Program-made: the position numbers and the translations under genes
Shown here: positions 26,488-39,982 of the stretch, one piece after another
Numbering within the stretch: the stretch's first letter is position 1
Layout: each line of letters opens with the position of its first letter
Notes under the pieces: model-generated
What the model was told of the DNA's origin: nothing
Databases searched by the model: none
The model's input: the letters and a program-made list of their open reading frames with translations, nothing else
Assembly (NCBI GenBank): GCA_021397835.1
Contig: JAJFZO010000724.1
Location: 372,001 to 436,000, forward strand
DNA length: 64,000 nucleotides
Direction of reading: 5' to 3'
Source: Moringa oleifera
Taxonomy: Eukaryota > Streptophyta > Magnoliopsida > Brassicales > Moringaceae

Positions 26488-29400
26488 AATGAGGGATGGA
26501 GAGCCGGACAATGAAAGTGGGTCCCATTTCTAAGGCCTTTGGGACCCACTCATTTGGCCTCACTCCAATGAGTATAATTTGATAATTTTTTCTGTTGTAT
26601 GTTTGAAATTAATCTTTTTGAAAAAAAAAGAACTTTTGCGTTAATTAATAATTATAAATAAAATTAGTTTAGGGTAAAGGCCTGTTTGGGTCTTTCACAA
26701 AAATGGGATACTTTTTTTTGGGCACTTAGAAAGCTCACTGATTTCATGCTTAATCCCAACGTGGTCGGCATCTACTTTATAGGAATGGTAACATTATTTA
26801 CGACCTTTTAACCTAAGTTTTACCACGCGCCCAACAGCGTCTGAGTTAATTTAAATGATACGAAAATCAATAATTTTGATGAATAATAAATAATTTTAAA
26901 ATATTTAAAAAAAATTACTATCACTGTGTTTCTCTCTTTCTTGATCTCCTTTTCTGGACTTTTTGGCCACTGGAACAGAAAGTGGTTTCAACAACCTTTT
27001 GCTGATTATACACGTGCATTCTATGGCGCGTGGGACGCCCAGTCTCGGTTATTACACGTAATAAAATAATTTGTTAAATCTTTTAAATTTATGTAATAAT
27101 TATTTTATAAAAAAAAAAGGATCGAGAATGTACTAGTTAACTAGTTAATAATATATTATTATTATTAACTTAATTGAAGAGCTAAACATAATTTTCAATA
27201 ATTATTCAACAGAAAGCAATCATAAATGTATAAATAGGTAGTTGTTAGTGTCTATTTTGGTAATCTCATTCTAGGAGGACATTCAAAGGCCCCGTTGAAA
27301 AATACCAAAGCATACTTTTATTTTTCTCTCTTGACATTAATAGCCCATTGATCTCTTCAGCTTAACTTTGCCAGATTTTAGAGCCGTAAAGGAAAAAAAG
27401 AAAGTTATTTTTCATTAATCCAATGTTTAGATACCAAACACAATTTTAATTAATGAAAAATTTTATTTATTTAAATTATAAATAAAAATCATATAATATT
27501 TACTGGTGTTATCATTTAATGATAAAATATCCTTAAATTTTTATCGTTATTTAAATGAATGTTTAATTTAGATAAAATTAATATATTAAAATTTAATTTT
27601 ATTATTTTTTAAACATTAAAATTTAATTTAATAGAAAAAAATATAATTTTAAAATTTAAATAATTTTTACTTTTATATCATTTAAAATGTATATTTTTTT
27701 GATATTATTTGATGTGATCTGTCTTATACCTAATGAAATCATTTGTTGAGGGTAGTTAGATCTCTCCCTCTTCTCTAATCAATAATGCATGTTGCTCATC
27801 CAAACAACGAGGAACAATTCACTTTCAGAAATCAGAAAGAAATGGATCGTTTACTTGGCGGGAAGAGAAAGATTAAAAAAAAAAAAAAAAGACAAAGCAT
27901 TTCCGTTATAATCTCATAAACAAAGCAATGGTTTGCATGCACCACTTCCCCACTAAACAAACCATGCATGATTGCCAGCACCTACCTCTCTCTCTCTCTC
28001 AATCTCCAAGTTTTTCCATAATCAAATCATTATCCCAATAAACATTTCTACTAGTTGCTTAGATATGCTTACCTAAACCCCACTAATTAGGTCTTAATTG
28101 CCTTATCTAAAACTTGTTATTAATTATATTTTACTTAGATATCTAATTAATTAATATTATTAATATCATTTTTGTTAATGAATGATCAAATTTGATGTTC
28201 TAAAAAGGTTGTTAAAAGCAACAAACAGTTAAGATTTTTTTAAATACATATATTATCATAAATTACAAAAAAATATTTTTAAAATTTGATACTAAAAAAA
28301 TTAAATATAAGATTAGATCTGATTTTTATTTCTTGTCAAGATGGTGAGAAAGTGTGTGCTTTTTGTTTATATATTTTTGACAAAAAATAATTATACACTA
28401 ATATTGTATGGAAGGTGCGCAAATTGTGGCCCAATGTCAAACGGTATTAGCTGGCGGAGGATAAGAGTATGCAGATACACGCGGTTTGCTCAATTGGGGA
28501 TTAAACTATAAAATTGGATAAAATTAGTTTTTGTGTGTCATTATTGATCATGTGCCCCAAGACCAGTGAGGTTTCATACTGGGAGATGGGTAGACTAAGA
28601 TCTTCTAGATTTTCTCTCTTAACCACCCTACAGAAGAGAGGCATCAATTTAATCAGAGGGAAAAGGAAGTCGTTAGTGGAGAAGATAAACCAAAATAAAA
28701 TATTGGATGCGAGAAAAGAAAAGAAAACTGTGTGTTTTAAGCATCAAAAAGAGGGTAATAAAGTGATTAAAAATAGGAATACAAACCTTACAAGGAAGAG
28801 CTTGCCTCAGAGAAAATTGGGTATCATTGCTTTCAAAATCTGAAAGATAAAGCGACTTTAACATCACCTAAGTGGCTATCATATCATGTCATCGCGGGTA
28901 CACTAAAAAGTTATTTTCGTTTTTTAAAAATAAAAAATATTAATAAATTACTCTTTTTCTTTAATTAATAACAATTATTTTTATTTTTATTTTAACTAAT
29001 AAATAATTAATGCTAATATAAATGCTTTGGTAATTGTAGCTGTTTTGTGTTGCGCTTAATGAAGGGCCAACAGTTAGGGCAGGTATCCCTTTGGATTGCC
29101 GCCAGCTAGTCCTTGTTTAAGACAGGACAGTTTTTCCCTCTCTCTCCCTTAAAATGACTTTTGCTGTTTGCCTGCTGCACCGGTTTGCGTGAAGCATCTT
29201 TCCCCGGAAACCACCACTAGCTTTTAGATTTTTCTTAATATATCCAATGACATATCACTTCCGCTTCATCCCCAATCTCCCCCTCCCCCCTGCCCGTGAA
29301 CGCACATCAACCAACCACGTGGGAAAATATAGTAATTAAATATGCTTTGTTCGACAAATTCAATGTAAATATATTATTAAATTTTCTCTTAAAAAATGAG

Positions 29401-31989
29401 GTGGATTGGGCGTGGGAGTGCCATCTCGAGAAGGCGCGTGGGTGCAGGAAGGAACAGAGATTGGGTTTCACGTGATGTTTTAGTAGAATGGAAGACAGCC
29501 AAAAGCACACGGTCTCTTACTTCTCAGTGTGAAAATGTGGAGGGAAGCCCTCTTAAATTCTCTTCCCCCCCCCCAACAAACTTTTAAATTTCGGTTTTCA
29601 CCTTTCTTAAAAAGTGTATTATTTCATTTTTAATTTGCTAAAACAATTTTACAAAAGTTAGAAATTTAATTAATTTAATATAAAATTTCACAATTAGATT
29701 TTCTATTGTTAATTTATTTAATTGGAGTTTGGGTTGTAAAATATATGAGCTAAGATGAGGCGTGACCCCACTGCTGACAGGCTGACGGGCACCGCCCCTA
29801 AACAAAGTTTGCTTAAGGGCGTTATCAAGGCCGTCGCCAACTCTTTTCTTCCATCACTACAACAATGCTTTCTTTGATTACCGAAAGCACCAGGAGAAAC
29901 ACACTGAAATACATTTCCTCAGCCACATGCTATGCACGTGACACCATTCCAACCAATGAAACTTGACAATAATACCCTTAAATAGCGTTGATTTATGAAA
30001 TGGAATGGACCCCTTCAGTGTCCATTTGTTCGTGTCATTGGTCGGGTCCGGAAGATGAGGATGCCAAGTCAGAAAAAAATACGACGGGTCCACGATGATG
30101 TGGCGAGATGAGGCTGGCACGTCAACAGAGCTAGGGCTCAGTGTGTGGTGAGCCTAATCTTGATTGTTATGTGGATGAGTGTTGCCACATACACACATTT
30201 GGCATTTGTGGTTAGCCATTGCGGTCAACGTCTTCACCCTTTGGGTTCATGCTATGGTGGGTCCCGTCATGATCCATCGAACTAGTGGCCACTCTTCCAG
30301 TGGGTCCAAAAAAGTGGACAATTTGTGGGCCCGGCCTATCAACGTTGCATTAAATCACGTACTGGACCTTTTAAATTGGAGGCCCATTTTGACCTTTTCG
30401 TTTACATGCATATGCCCAACATGACAACATTCAGAACATTTTGTTACTTCGAGTCACTTTCACTGTTTTTCTTTTCTACAAATTCATTTTAATCGTACGG
30501 TATATATAGGCCAACTCTACCAAAAAGGGAGTGCTCAGCTCAAGTTATAATTTAATCGAAAATGGGTTAATTTTTTTAAAAAAATTGATTTTAAATTTTT
30601 TATTGTGTTTATATATAAATGAAGAAACTTGAGCTTTAATAAAAATTAGAATCATGGGTAAGTTGTTTTTTTCTGATTTGTTTGCTTTCCAAGTCCGCAT
30701 TTAATTTAATTTAATTGTGGTGGGTGAGGAAATAAATTGGGTTAGCAAAATGGCGAAATAGAAGTCCAAAAGTCCAAACATCAAAGCCGCCTCCTTAGAT
30801 TAATTAAAGATTAATAAATTTTCAATTATATATTTTGAATATTGACATATACCTAAAACAATAAATTATTTAATTGCGATTAGGTTTTAAACAACGAACA
30901 GACCATCATAGCATAAAGACGATGATGTTAATGACTTAATTTTATAAGAAATGTGGTTTCATAGTAAATTGAAAATTAAAATATTTGTTATATTTAACAA
31001 AAGAAAAAATATCACTAATCGTAAGAGATATGTTTGATAAAACCATACGTGGGAAAGAATCTTTGGTCTAAGCCGAAGTGATCATCTTGTCTTCCTCTTC
31101 CTCCTGGCCTCTTCTTGATTCACATAAGTGCATGAACTTCCTCCGATGGTGATGGTGGCTATGTAACTAATCATTATTATAACATAGATGATTTAATATT
31201 AAGAAAAAAGCAACATACAATTTATGAATGTTGTTAAAAAATAAAGTAAATTGAGTGAAGGTAAGGTAATTAGTCCAATAATAAGTGATAATCTCATTTG
31301 AACACATAATATAAATTGAAATCTTTGAATTTTTAATTGAGTACTTGTCTCTATAGCACAACATGAAATGGGTGTCTCGGGACGTGATATCTCACCTATC
31401 TTATTACATTTAAATTGTTAATTACAATCACGAGTTAAACCCAACTTCTTCAAAATAATGGGTTTGAAGTCATTGGTCTCCACGTGAGAAACAGCCATTA
31501 GCTATCACTTTTGGGTGCCATAGCAATCACCACAATGACAATGACATATACAAAGTTATCTAATTAAGGTGATTGGTAGAAATATGGTGTTTTTAAAAAT
31601 GTCATGCTAAAAACATGAAGAAGTTTAATTGGAGAAAAAAAGTGTAGCTCTTCATCCAACAGATTCTTCTTTGAGATTAGATTTTTCAATTCATGACATT
31701 GATGCACACATTAAACTTGTGTATTTTTTTATGGCTAAAATTTCATACTTTCTGAATATGCATATCAAATGTTTGTACGGAAAACTATTAGACTAACCTT
31801 CTGATTCCATGGTACATAAATGGTTGAACAAACCACTACCTCACACAACAAACACAAATTGCAAAATGTAAGCAACATCCAATTTTCTTTGTTGATGGGA
31901 CCAGAGGCCCATGTTCTACTTCTATGCCTTGTGGCATGTGGTCAGTTTGATCGCCACATTGATTTAAAGCACAACCCCTGGACCCTAAT

Positions 31990-32020
31990 GCCCCTTTCCC
32001 CTTTCCCCTTTCCCCTTTCT
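31990..32020. repeat. CCCCTTT-type short tandem repeat
   Basis: About four copies of a seven-base pyrimidine unit in the intergenic region. Confidence 0.85.
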
Positions 32021-33828
32021 TGAGCTACAGAGGCTACTGTATTCTTTGCTGCCATAAAAAGAAAATCCCAAAATTGGGTTTTCTCTCAATGGAATTGGAG
32101 AGACCCTTTTTGTCACTTTGAAGCAAAGAGAAGGTCCACCCATTCCCTTTTTACTTATCCGATACCCACCATTATAAGGGTCCATGTTAACTTTGCTAGA
32201 AGCCCCTAATCATACATTTCAATTGAAAATGACATCACCGAAAGCACAGCAAGAAGAAAATAAGTAGAAGAAAAATATTATGGATTTCGTTGTCACCATG
32301 GGAAATCTTCTTTCGGAATTTGAATTATTGTCATAAAGTATTTCATTCTATGAAATTCGATAGACTCGAATTTTGAGTAGTGATGCAAGACAATAGCTTC
32401 ATGAGATCGTGTGTATGCATATAGGAACCTACAAACATCATACTAGGCAAGTTGACATAAACGTTCATTATTGATTTTGTCGTGGAATCATGAATTTCTA
32501 TTAGTAGAATTAGTTGAATTCCTAAATTGCTTATCAGATTAGCAGAAACATTGTATTAATTATGGGAATTGCTTGAGCTAATCACTAATCGAAAGATGAG
32601 CATGACGTATCTACCTTATCCACAATACACAGCAGAGTTTTCTCCTCCCACGATTTCTTGCTTTCTCATTTAACATGGTTTACTGTTGTCCATTTTGAGC
32701 TTCTTAAAGACTCTTTAATAGCGCCCATTGAAATTGGATAAAAGGATAGGCCTTACAACCTCATGCCAGGGTTGGTCCGCATCCTTTCAAGAATTTATAT
32801 TTGTTGTTCCTCCTATACATGTATTTCAAATTTTAAGGACTTCAGGAAATGTTAACATGAGAATAAAGCTCAGGTCTCTAATTCCAATTAAATTGGGATA
32901 TAAATTTCTAATTTAAAATACTTTACCTTCACCTCTTCTTCCAGCTAAACAAACAGAGAGAATGGCTCACAACTCTTACAAAACAGTTTCAATTTAAATC
33001 ATGTTCATACTAAGCTTTGTTTAACCACATCTCTATACTTTTCCAACAGTTCTAATTAAAAAAATAAAATTATTCTCTTCTTTTAGGTTTTTTTTTCACA
33101 TTCTTAAGAATCTGTCAAAAAAAATTTAAAATTTATCAAAATATTAACAAAATACATATTGTATTTCAAAAGATAAATCAAAGTCCACATCAATCTCTTT
33201 CTTTTTGAGATTCGATTGCTGTGTGTTCAATAAGGCCCTTAAAAGACAGCCTTATCCAGATGGGTTTCTCCTGCAGACCCTACCTGATCCACTTGCATGC
33301 ATTGCTTTATGAATCACAAGTCACGCATTCTGTTAAGAATCTTTGTAGATGGGAATGTTAGAAACCTCTTGTGATTATCAGCACAATTCAGACCACAATT
33401 TCTAAGCATATTGATTATACAACTGTAAAGAACAGGGGCCTAGAGTTAAAACAATTTCAAATCCACTCACAACAACAATTTAGATGTTTTCATGTAGATA
33501 AAAACATTACTGGTAACCTTCCAATGCATGCACACATGTGGTAATGAAATTTTTTGTGATTGAGATGAGAAACTCAATAAATGAAACTTCTTCCACCTCA
33601 GTGCTAACAAGAAGATAAGCATGTGCTACACTGTATCTGAGATTATCATACAACTGCTAGAACTGACTCTTGGTGCAAGCAAAAGGCAGAACTTAATATT
33701 ATAATTTTGGGAAGGAGTGAGACAAAAGGGATTGTCTTAAAGTTTCTGAACAAACCTTTCTACATTTAAAAACAAGATGTCAGCAGAATCTTGACTACAC
33801 AAAGCAGTTTAAGGCCCATCATCTTCAT

Positions 33829-36800
33829 CTATTGTGCAGTTTGCCCACCTAGAGAGGAAGGAGATGGTTAAATTTGGTTAGCACTCACCTATCAGAAAGG
33901 GGGTGCAGGAACTAAGTAAAAAAGAGAGCACCTAAATTGTAATGATACAATTGAAGAAGTTTTGCCACCATTTGATGTAAATCAGTGTGTGTGTGTATTA
34001 TGTGCAAGATTTGTGTGCAAGCAGTCATCAATTAAAACAAAGAACAATCACTGATGAGGCAAATACCAGAAGTTCATTCTTGAATGTGTAAACCATAAGG
34101 TAAACAAAAAAGGACATCAGACTGGATTTCTTGGTTCAGTTAATCATTAACAATTGGAAGTTGGACAGAGAGATTAGCAATAGCTGAATATTAGGATGCA
34201 AGTTGCAGTTAACAGGTATGATCTCTAGGAAATACGTATTTGCCCCCTCTCGATGATTGAGTATAATCTCGCTGAGTAGAAAACACCACGTGACATATCC
34301 AAGTACACCTAAAAAAATCAGAAATGCCCAAGGAAGGGGGAAAAAAAAAATGAACAGACATAACCAAAGAAAAAGCTAGGAGCTTTTCCTTACTACTCTT
34401 TTTCACATAACTTTGTTGTTGGTCATTATTATCACGAGGACAGAAGAGAATGCATTTGGTCCTCTGTCACCGTATAGAAGTCAAAGAATTTATGACCACC
34501 CCTTTCCAAACTCAGAGCACTTAGAAATGGTCTTTCCCGAGCTAAAGAAAAGATCTCCAGGAGATTGCAACAGAAATAGATGCAAAAAATTATTACGGTA
34601 AATTGCAAATGTTTTTTTTCCAATTGAAACCTCGTAATTCAAAATGGTCCAAACTAACCGTATAATTTCAATTTGGTTCAAATTGAACCCTTCGACCAAA
34701 TAATTTTAATGCCGTCATACAACTCTTTTTTCAGGAGAATAATAGGAATAATGTAAAATACTATAACTGCAAAATGACAAGGCATAAGATTTTTCCATTT
34801 CTCCCAAATCGAGCATCCCTAATTCTAAAACCTATGCATCCACATTCAATTACATCAGAAACTCACAGAAAAACAAGAATCATTAACTGAAATCCGTTTG
34901 AAAATTTGGTGATAAACAAGTTATTTGACTTTCTTGTTACCGTGAAGCCACCAGCTTGGAAAATATAGTGAAGGAAGACCCACCATGAGTCCAAGTCACA
35001 ATAGCCATCTCTTTCAACTATAGACTCCTTTCTCTCAAATTCCTTCCCTCACATCCCATAATCAACACTCACCTTCTCATCTCTTTTGCAGTCACCGACT
35101 CTTTCTCCTTTTCCTTCTTTTGAGATTCTGATGGGCATTACCAACTTCATTTAATCCACCAAGATCACATTGTTGACAAGTTGCACTTCACAAATGATTT
35201 TCTCCTTTATAATGAATGGAAAGACCAAGATAACTTTCTCTCAATTTCATGTTTACACTGCCAATTTCCCTTACATGAATATTTTCTCTGTCTAAAAATC
35301 CTCTTCCCTCTCTTTTGCAAATTATAGAAAGAAAGGGCTGTTGATTTGAGAGGGAAAGAATGAACTGATGATAATGCCCTTCACTCAATCCCCCATTTTG
35401 AAGCTTGTTAGTGACAAGATTCCATCTAAACCAAATTGAAACTACAAAGGGTGATTTGAACCATTTTGAACAAGGTTTAAATTTAAATCAAGCGAAATTA
35501 CATGGTTTAAACGCAATTTACCCAAATTATCATTAGATTCACACATGACATAGCATAAGGGATGCCCTTCTGGTAGTGTTTCATCCAAGAATCAAGAGAA
35601 AAGATTATAAAAAGTTTTACTACTACCAAAAGTAAAGGAGCACTACATAGAAATGTCGACTTACTTTTGGCTTCCTCTAAGATCATCTGCATAGAAGAAC
35701 CAACCGAGAATCCTAGCTTTAGCATAAGTTCTTCCAAACGTTTCACATCTGTCAGGTACAAATAACCAATCTACAAATGCATGGTCAACACGTTGGTCCA
35801 CAAGTCAATAACAAGTGAATCATGAGCAAGAATGTCATATTCAAATATGCGTACATATGCACAGATTTCATGCCACACAAACAAAAATCAGAATAACCTG
35901 AGATGATTTTTACCAAAGGCAATCCACATTAGCATTTGTACTACTATTTGTGAAGCTCAAATATCCCAGATATGCACCGTGTGTGTGTGTGTGTGTTTGA
36001 TATGCATTGGTAAATATACTCTGTTGTTTGTCTTGCACAAACATGATCATAGTTATTCTGTTCCAACCACAATCAGAAGATAAAATTGCAAGATTTCTTT
36101 CTTGTTTACAGGATAAATGCAAAAAGACAGCCATGAAATTTTAGACTACAACAACATAATTGCAGTAATCATACAAAGGTACAAGGTCACCTACTAATGT
36201 CTCCAGGGACGATGCTCTGTTATAAACTGCCACACCAGCACGTTTTTTTGTGCGCGTTTTAGCTGAACCTATGTTCTTACCCCATCGAAGAATACTCCTG
36301 CAGTAAAATTCATCGAATGACATGAGTGGAAACAGAATAGCAGCAGAAAGAGCAGAAGTCAAAAAGCTTGTCCACCTCATCGTCCATACAGGGTGTATTG
36401 ATGAGATCCACCTTTTTGATAACATGCCCTCACTTTTGATATAAAACACAAAGCAGGGGTTTACCATGTCCTCCACAAAACAGAGTTCTCTTTTTGGCTT
36501 TAGGACATCATCCCTATTAGTCTAATTTATTGAATAAATTTCATAATCTTATTACTTATATATCTTAATGCTTACATTAGATCCATCATATTTTATTAAG
36601 ATTACCTTGAAAGGTCATGTTTCAAAAATTCCATTAGCAAATCTACTTTAAAGAGATTCAATTACCTTCAGATGACGTTAGTCTCATCAATTGGGTTAAT
36701 ATGGGTATGAAGATTTTTGACTCTCTGAAAAGTAACTGCAACCATTCATTTCAATAGCCATGTGTAATGTCCCGGTTTCACTGTCCAAGATAAGGACAGT

Positions 36801-39800
36801 CTACTTACTATTTAAGCTGATCTGCTGTTCACTAACAGCTATTATTATCAATCGAGATATGCATCTCAGTGGCCTGAAATAAAAAATGATAATCAAGCTG
36901 TCCTCCTCTCTTGAACCATGTGATTGACTTCTATACCAGTCAGTTGTTTCAGTTCTAATGCATGGGTACATTAAATTTCAATTATACACCATCAATTATT
37001 ACCGACTCTAACTAACAAAAAGTTCTAAGTTGTTTTTCTAATCATCATCCGATATAGAACACAGCACTTCCTTCAGTGCAACTCAATTTTACTGAGAATC
37101 ACTCTCTCCCTGCTATCCACTGACCGGAGATTCGGAATTCTACCCTCTTCCATTGCTAATGGTCCCTGATATCTTCTGGGAAAATGCAACAAGCATTGGT
37201 TATGATGAAAAATATGCAACCACGCTTTCCTCGACCCATATAAGCCTGGCATCCTAAGAACATATCCTCCAGCCTGAATTAGCTATTTTATATTAATTGT
37301 GAAGGCTAACATGGCAATTTGAAAGCATTTTAAGCACTAGGCATACAAAGGTCAACATCTAAAGCCCCATGTTTTGGCATGATACAACTTACAACATGGT
37401 AAAGGAAAGAAAAGAGGGGGCAGAAGAACTTCTGCTTGGGCCCACAAGAGGACTAAAATTTTAATTGATAGATTGTTCATAAAATGTCCTGTATGACAAC
37501 AACTAACAAGAAAAAAATTGTGCTTGTCCTCTAGAAGATTGAAGTTACACCAGGAAAACAGTAAACATAGAACACAAAGAATCCAAATGATTAATTATTA
37601 TACTGACCTTTCTTCTTTTGATAAGTAATTGTCATTAAGAAGCTTCTGGAGCAACACATCCTGAATGGAGTAAACACATAAATTAGGAGTTTTTGTGTGC
37701 ACAAACAAGCAAAAAATCACTATGTTTCTTTTAATATCCCCATAAATATAAAACCATGGAGGACTCCCAATACTAAGAAGTAGCCTTATAACATAAATGC
37801 TAGGAAACTCTGCATGGAGGTATACAAATTCACTTTCAAAAGAAGTCAAGTAGAAAAATCACGTAAACAGATTGTAAACAAGGATAACAATCCTACACCC
37901 ATTAGCCTGTTAAAGAATCTATGTCGCCACTACCACTAGAATATCATTAACATAAACAGCCCTGCCGCTGGAAACAGGAAGCCTATATTGAATTACTGTT
38001 GTTTCCTAGATATATATGAAGGTTTTCGAAGATCAACACTCCAATTGGTAGAAAGGGAAGCAAAGGGAAAAAGGCAAGAAGGAGAAAAGAATATAGATAA
38101 GTTTTCCTCTTTGATCAAAGGGAAAAAGTAGTTACAGAGTGGAGAAGGATTTGGAAGCATTAGTTTTCTCTTAATCACCGAAAGCATTCCATTCAAAAGT
38201 GCATGAAAATGGAAGCGAAGGAAAACACAGTGGACCTTTCTCTTCCTCTCAACAAGAGAGTTACATCTTGGATAAAAGAGAAACAAAAGAGTTACATAGA
38301 AAAAAGAGCAAACAACATGGCTTCTAAAGAAGAATAGTTTAACCACAAAAGGATATAATAGCAACCACCCTGTTTATGTAAAGCACAACTGCAATGCACA
38401 CACCTACATAACCATGTGATGAGAATAAGGCCACAATGTTCAATCACCTCAAATATCCACTTAAAAGTTGAAGACATTGTACCTGTGCTTCACAACGTAC
38501 AACTGCCATCACACGATCATTGCATTCCTCGATATTCAGTGGAGGAAAAAGAAAGTGCCTGCGAGCATATAGCTGCACATTATAAGAAAAACTGGGAATA
38601 AGATATGGAAGAAAGTTGAACCTTACTGGAGTAATTGACCCACTCTGTAAATACACAACAAATTTGTCATCAAATGGCAACACGTATTTAGAATTGAAAC
38701 ACACACCTCATAGACACAATCACCGATATAGGCTAATGAAGCTGCATTGTACAGTGATCGAGGCTTCTCCACTTTTGGAGGGCTTGGCAACCATACCTCA
38801 TATCCCATAAAAGATCCATCCGACTTACCTGCAATGCCTACTCGTTGATACACCCCCCCCCCCCCCCACCCAACAAAAAAAAGAACAAAAAAAGATCAAT
38901 GTAAGTCTATTTGAATATGATGAAGCCTAGTGTTTCTTTTGCCATACATTAGATGTGCTATTCCTTCACTGGTTTTCATAATTGATTAAGAGTAAAAACA
39001 GTAATAAACATTAGACGGACAATCATAACTTCATCCACTTTCATGTTCTAAGATATAATCTCGAAAGGACAAAAAGAGAATCCAAAACTACAACTCAGCA
39101 CTAACATTTTGTCTTATTTGAAAATTGAAATAATACTCCGGTTCCCCAGATACCTGAGCAGCAAGAAACTAGCCAAAGTCAGATATTCCTTCTGTCTCTT
39201 CCATTTTTTTCCCTCTAGTTTCCATCCTAAAACCAAACAAACCTTGACTAGCTCAAACACATAGATTTATATACAGGGGGAGAGCTGTGAGATAGCCGGG
39301 ATAAGTACTTATAAGAGCACTTTATGTGAATTACTGTTTTGCCCATATGATAAAGCCTAAAACCCTTTTATTTCTTAGTCTCAAAACATACAGTAGCCGT
39401 TCTTTTCCTTTCCAGTCCCCCAGTCCCCGACCACAACGCCCCCCCCCACCCCCCAAAAAAAAAAAAGCATCTCCGCCTCTGGCTGCAGGGTCATCACCCA
39501 TCAGTAGTTGTCATCACTGCCTTATAACCATTCTTTGTCTTAGCTTACTGTAGGGGTATGGACTCCTCATATATATGCATACGTATGTAATGGAGGAAGC
39601 TAGATTAATTGGACTCCTCATGGGCAAGTTAAACTACTACGAAAAGACATGTCCAGATCAGCTTAAGTTGTAATCTCAAATCTAAGCTGACTCGGAAATT
39701 GAAAAAGGAAGTCCAGTTCTAAAGTGAAACAAAAGGAGCAAACAGAGAGACAGTCGATAAATTACCTTGGCTGGACCGTTTGAGAAGGTCAGCCACTGCT

Positions 39801-39982
39801 TGATCCGTGTGGGTCTTTAAGTTGGAAGAGAATTGGGGCTTGGGCAAAGGAACAACGCTGTTAGGGCTAGGGTTTTTCTTGGGTTTTGGTGGGGAGTGTG
39901 GATTGTAAGGGAGCCTCTGTTGGGTGTCCCATGAAGCTCTCACTCTCACTCCCAGGGAAAGACACAGGGATAGGATTGACAT
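33829..39982 (-). CDS. RNC4: Chloroplast Mini-ribonuclease III
   Basis: Seen: seven exons, in gene order 39766-39982, 38707-38828, 38483-38572, 37608-37660, 36195-36297, 35665-35770 and, less surely, 33829-33848, giving 236 residues. Residues 1 to about 50 are Pro/Ser/Lys-rich, like a transit peptide. The single RNase III domain follows: SLAYIGDCVYE with the expected catalytic Asp near 109 and Glu near 113, ARRHFLFPP, RWGKNIGSAKTRTKKRAG, and SLETLIGYLYL with a conserved Glu near 193. There is no double-stranded RNA-binding domain, as expected of the Mini-III class. Known: Arabidopsis RNC3 and RNC4 trim chloroplast rRNA ends and help turn over intron RNA. The fifth donor is GTAGGT inside TTAGTAGGTG, set by frame. 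The last exon has only 20 coding bases (ending SGQTAQ) after an intron of about 1.8 kb, chosen for its strong polypyrimidine acceptor. RNC3 is an equally good name. Confidence 0.87.
35976..35998. repeat. (GT)n microsatellite in an intron of the Mini-RNase III gene
   Basis: About ten GT units between the 35665-35770 and 36195-36297 exons. Confidence 0.9.
38851..38867. repeat. Poly-C tract in an intron of the Mini-RNase III gene
   Basis: A run of C about 17 long, just upstream (in gene direction) of the 38707-38828 exon acceptor. On the minus strand it reads as a G run close to the 3' splice site. Confidence 0.85.

Larger units (their letters stand above)
26119..33828. other. Long intergenic region between BGAL1 and the Mini-RNase III gene
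   Basis: About 7.7 kb with no gene I can support. The first 400 bases are the BGAL1 leader and core promoter. The rest alternates between very AT-rich DNA (26570-28330, 28900-29020, 30440-31060) and moderately GC-richer patches (29040-29300, 29750-30420). Open frames at 28514-28843 and 29878-30424 lack recognisable content. A CCCCTTT-unit run lies at 31990-32020. I saw no terminal repeats, transposase or retroelement motifs. Confidence 0.5.

Noticed and set aside
28514..28843. 109-codon Lys-rich open frame in the BGAL1-RNC intergenic region
   Set aside because: Low-complexity composition in AT-rich DNA, no known motif, no exon-like neighbours.
30179..30424. Open frames on both strands at 29.9-30.4 kb
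   Set aside because: GC is slightly higher here, but neither strand gives a recognisable protein or splice structure.
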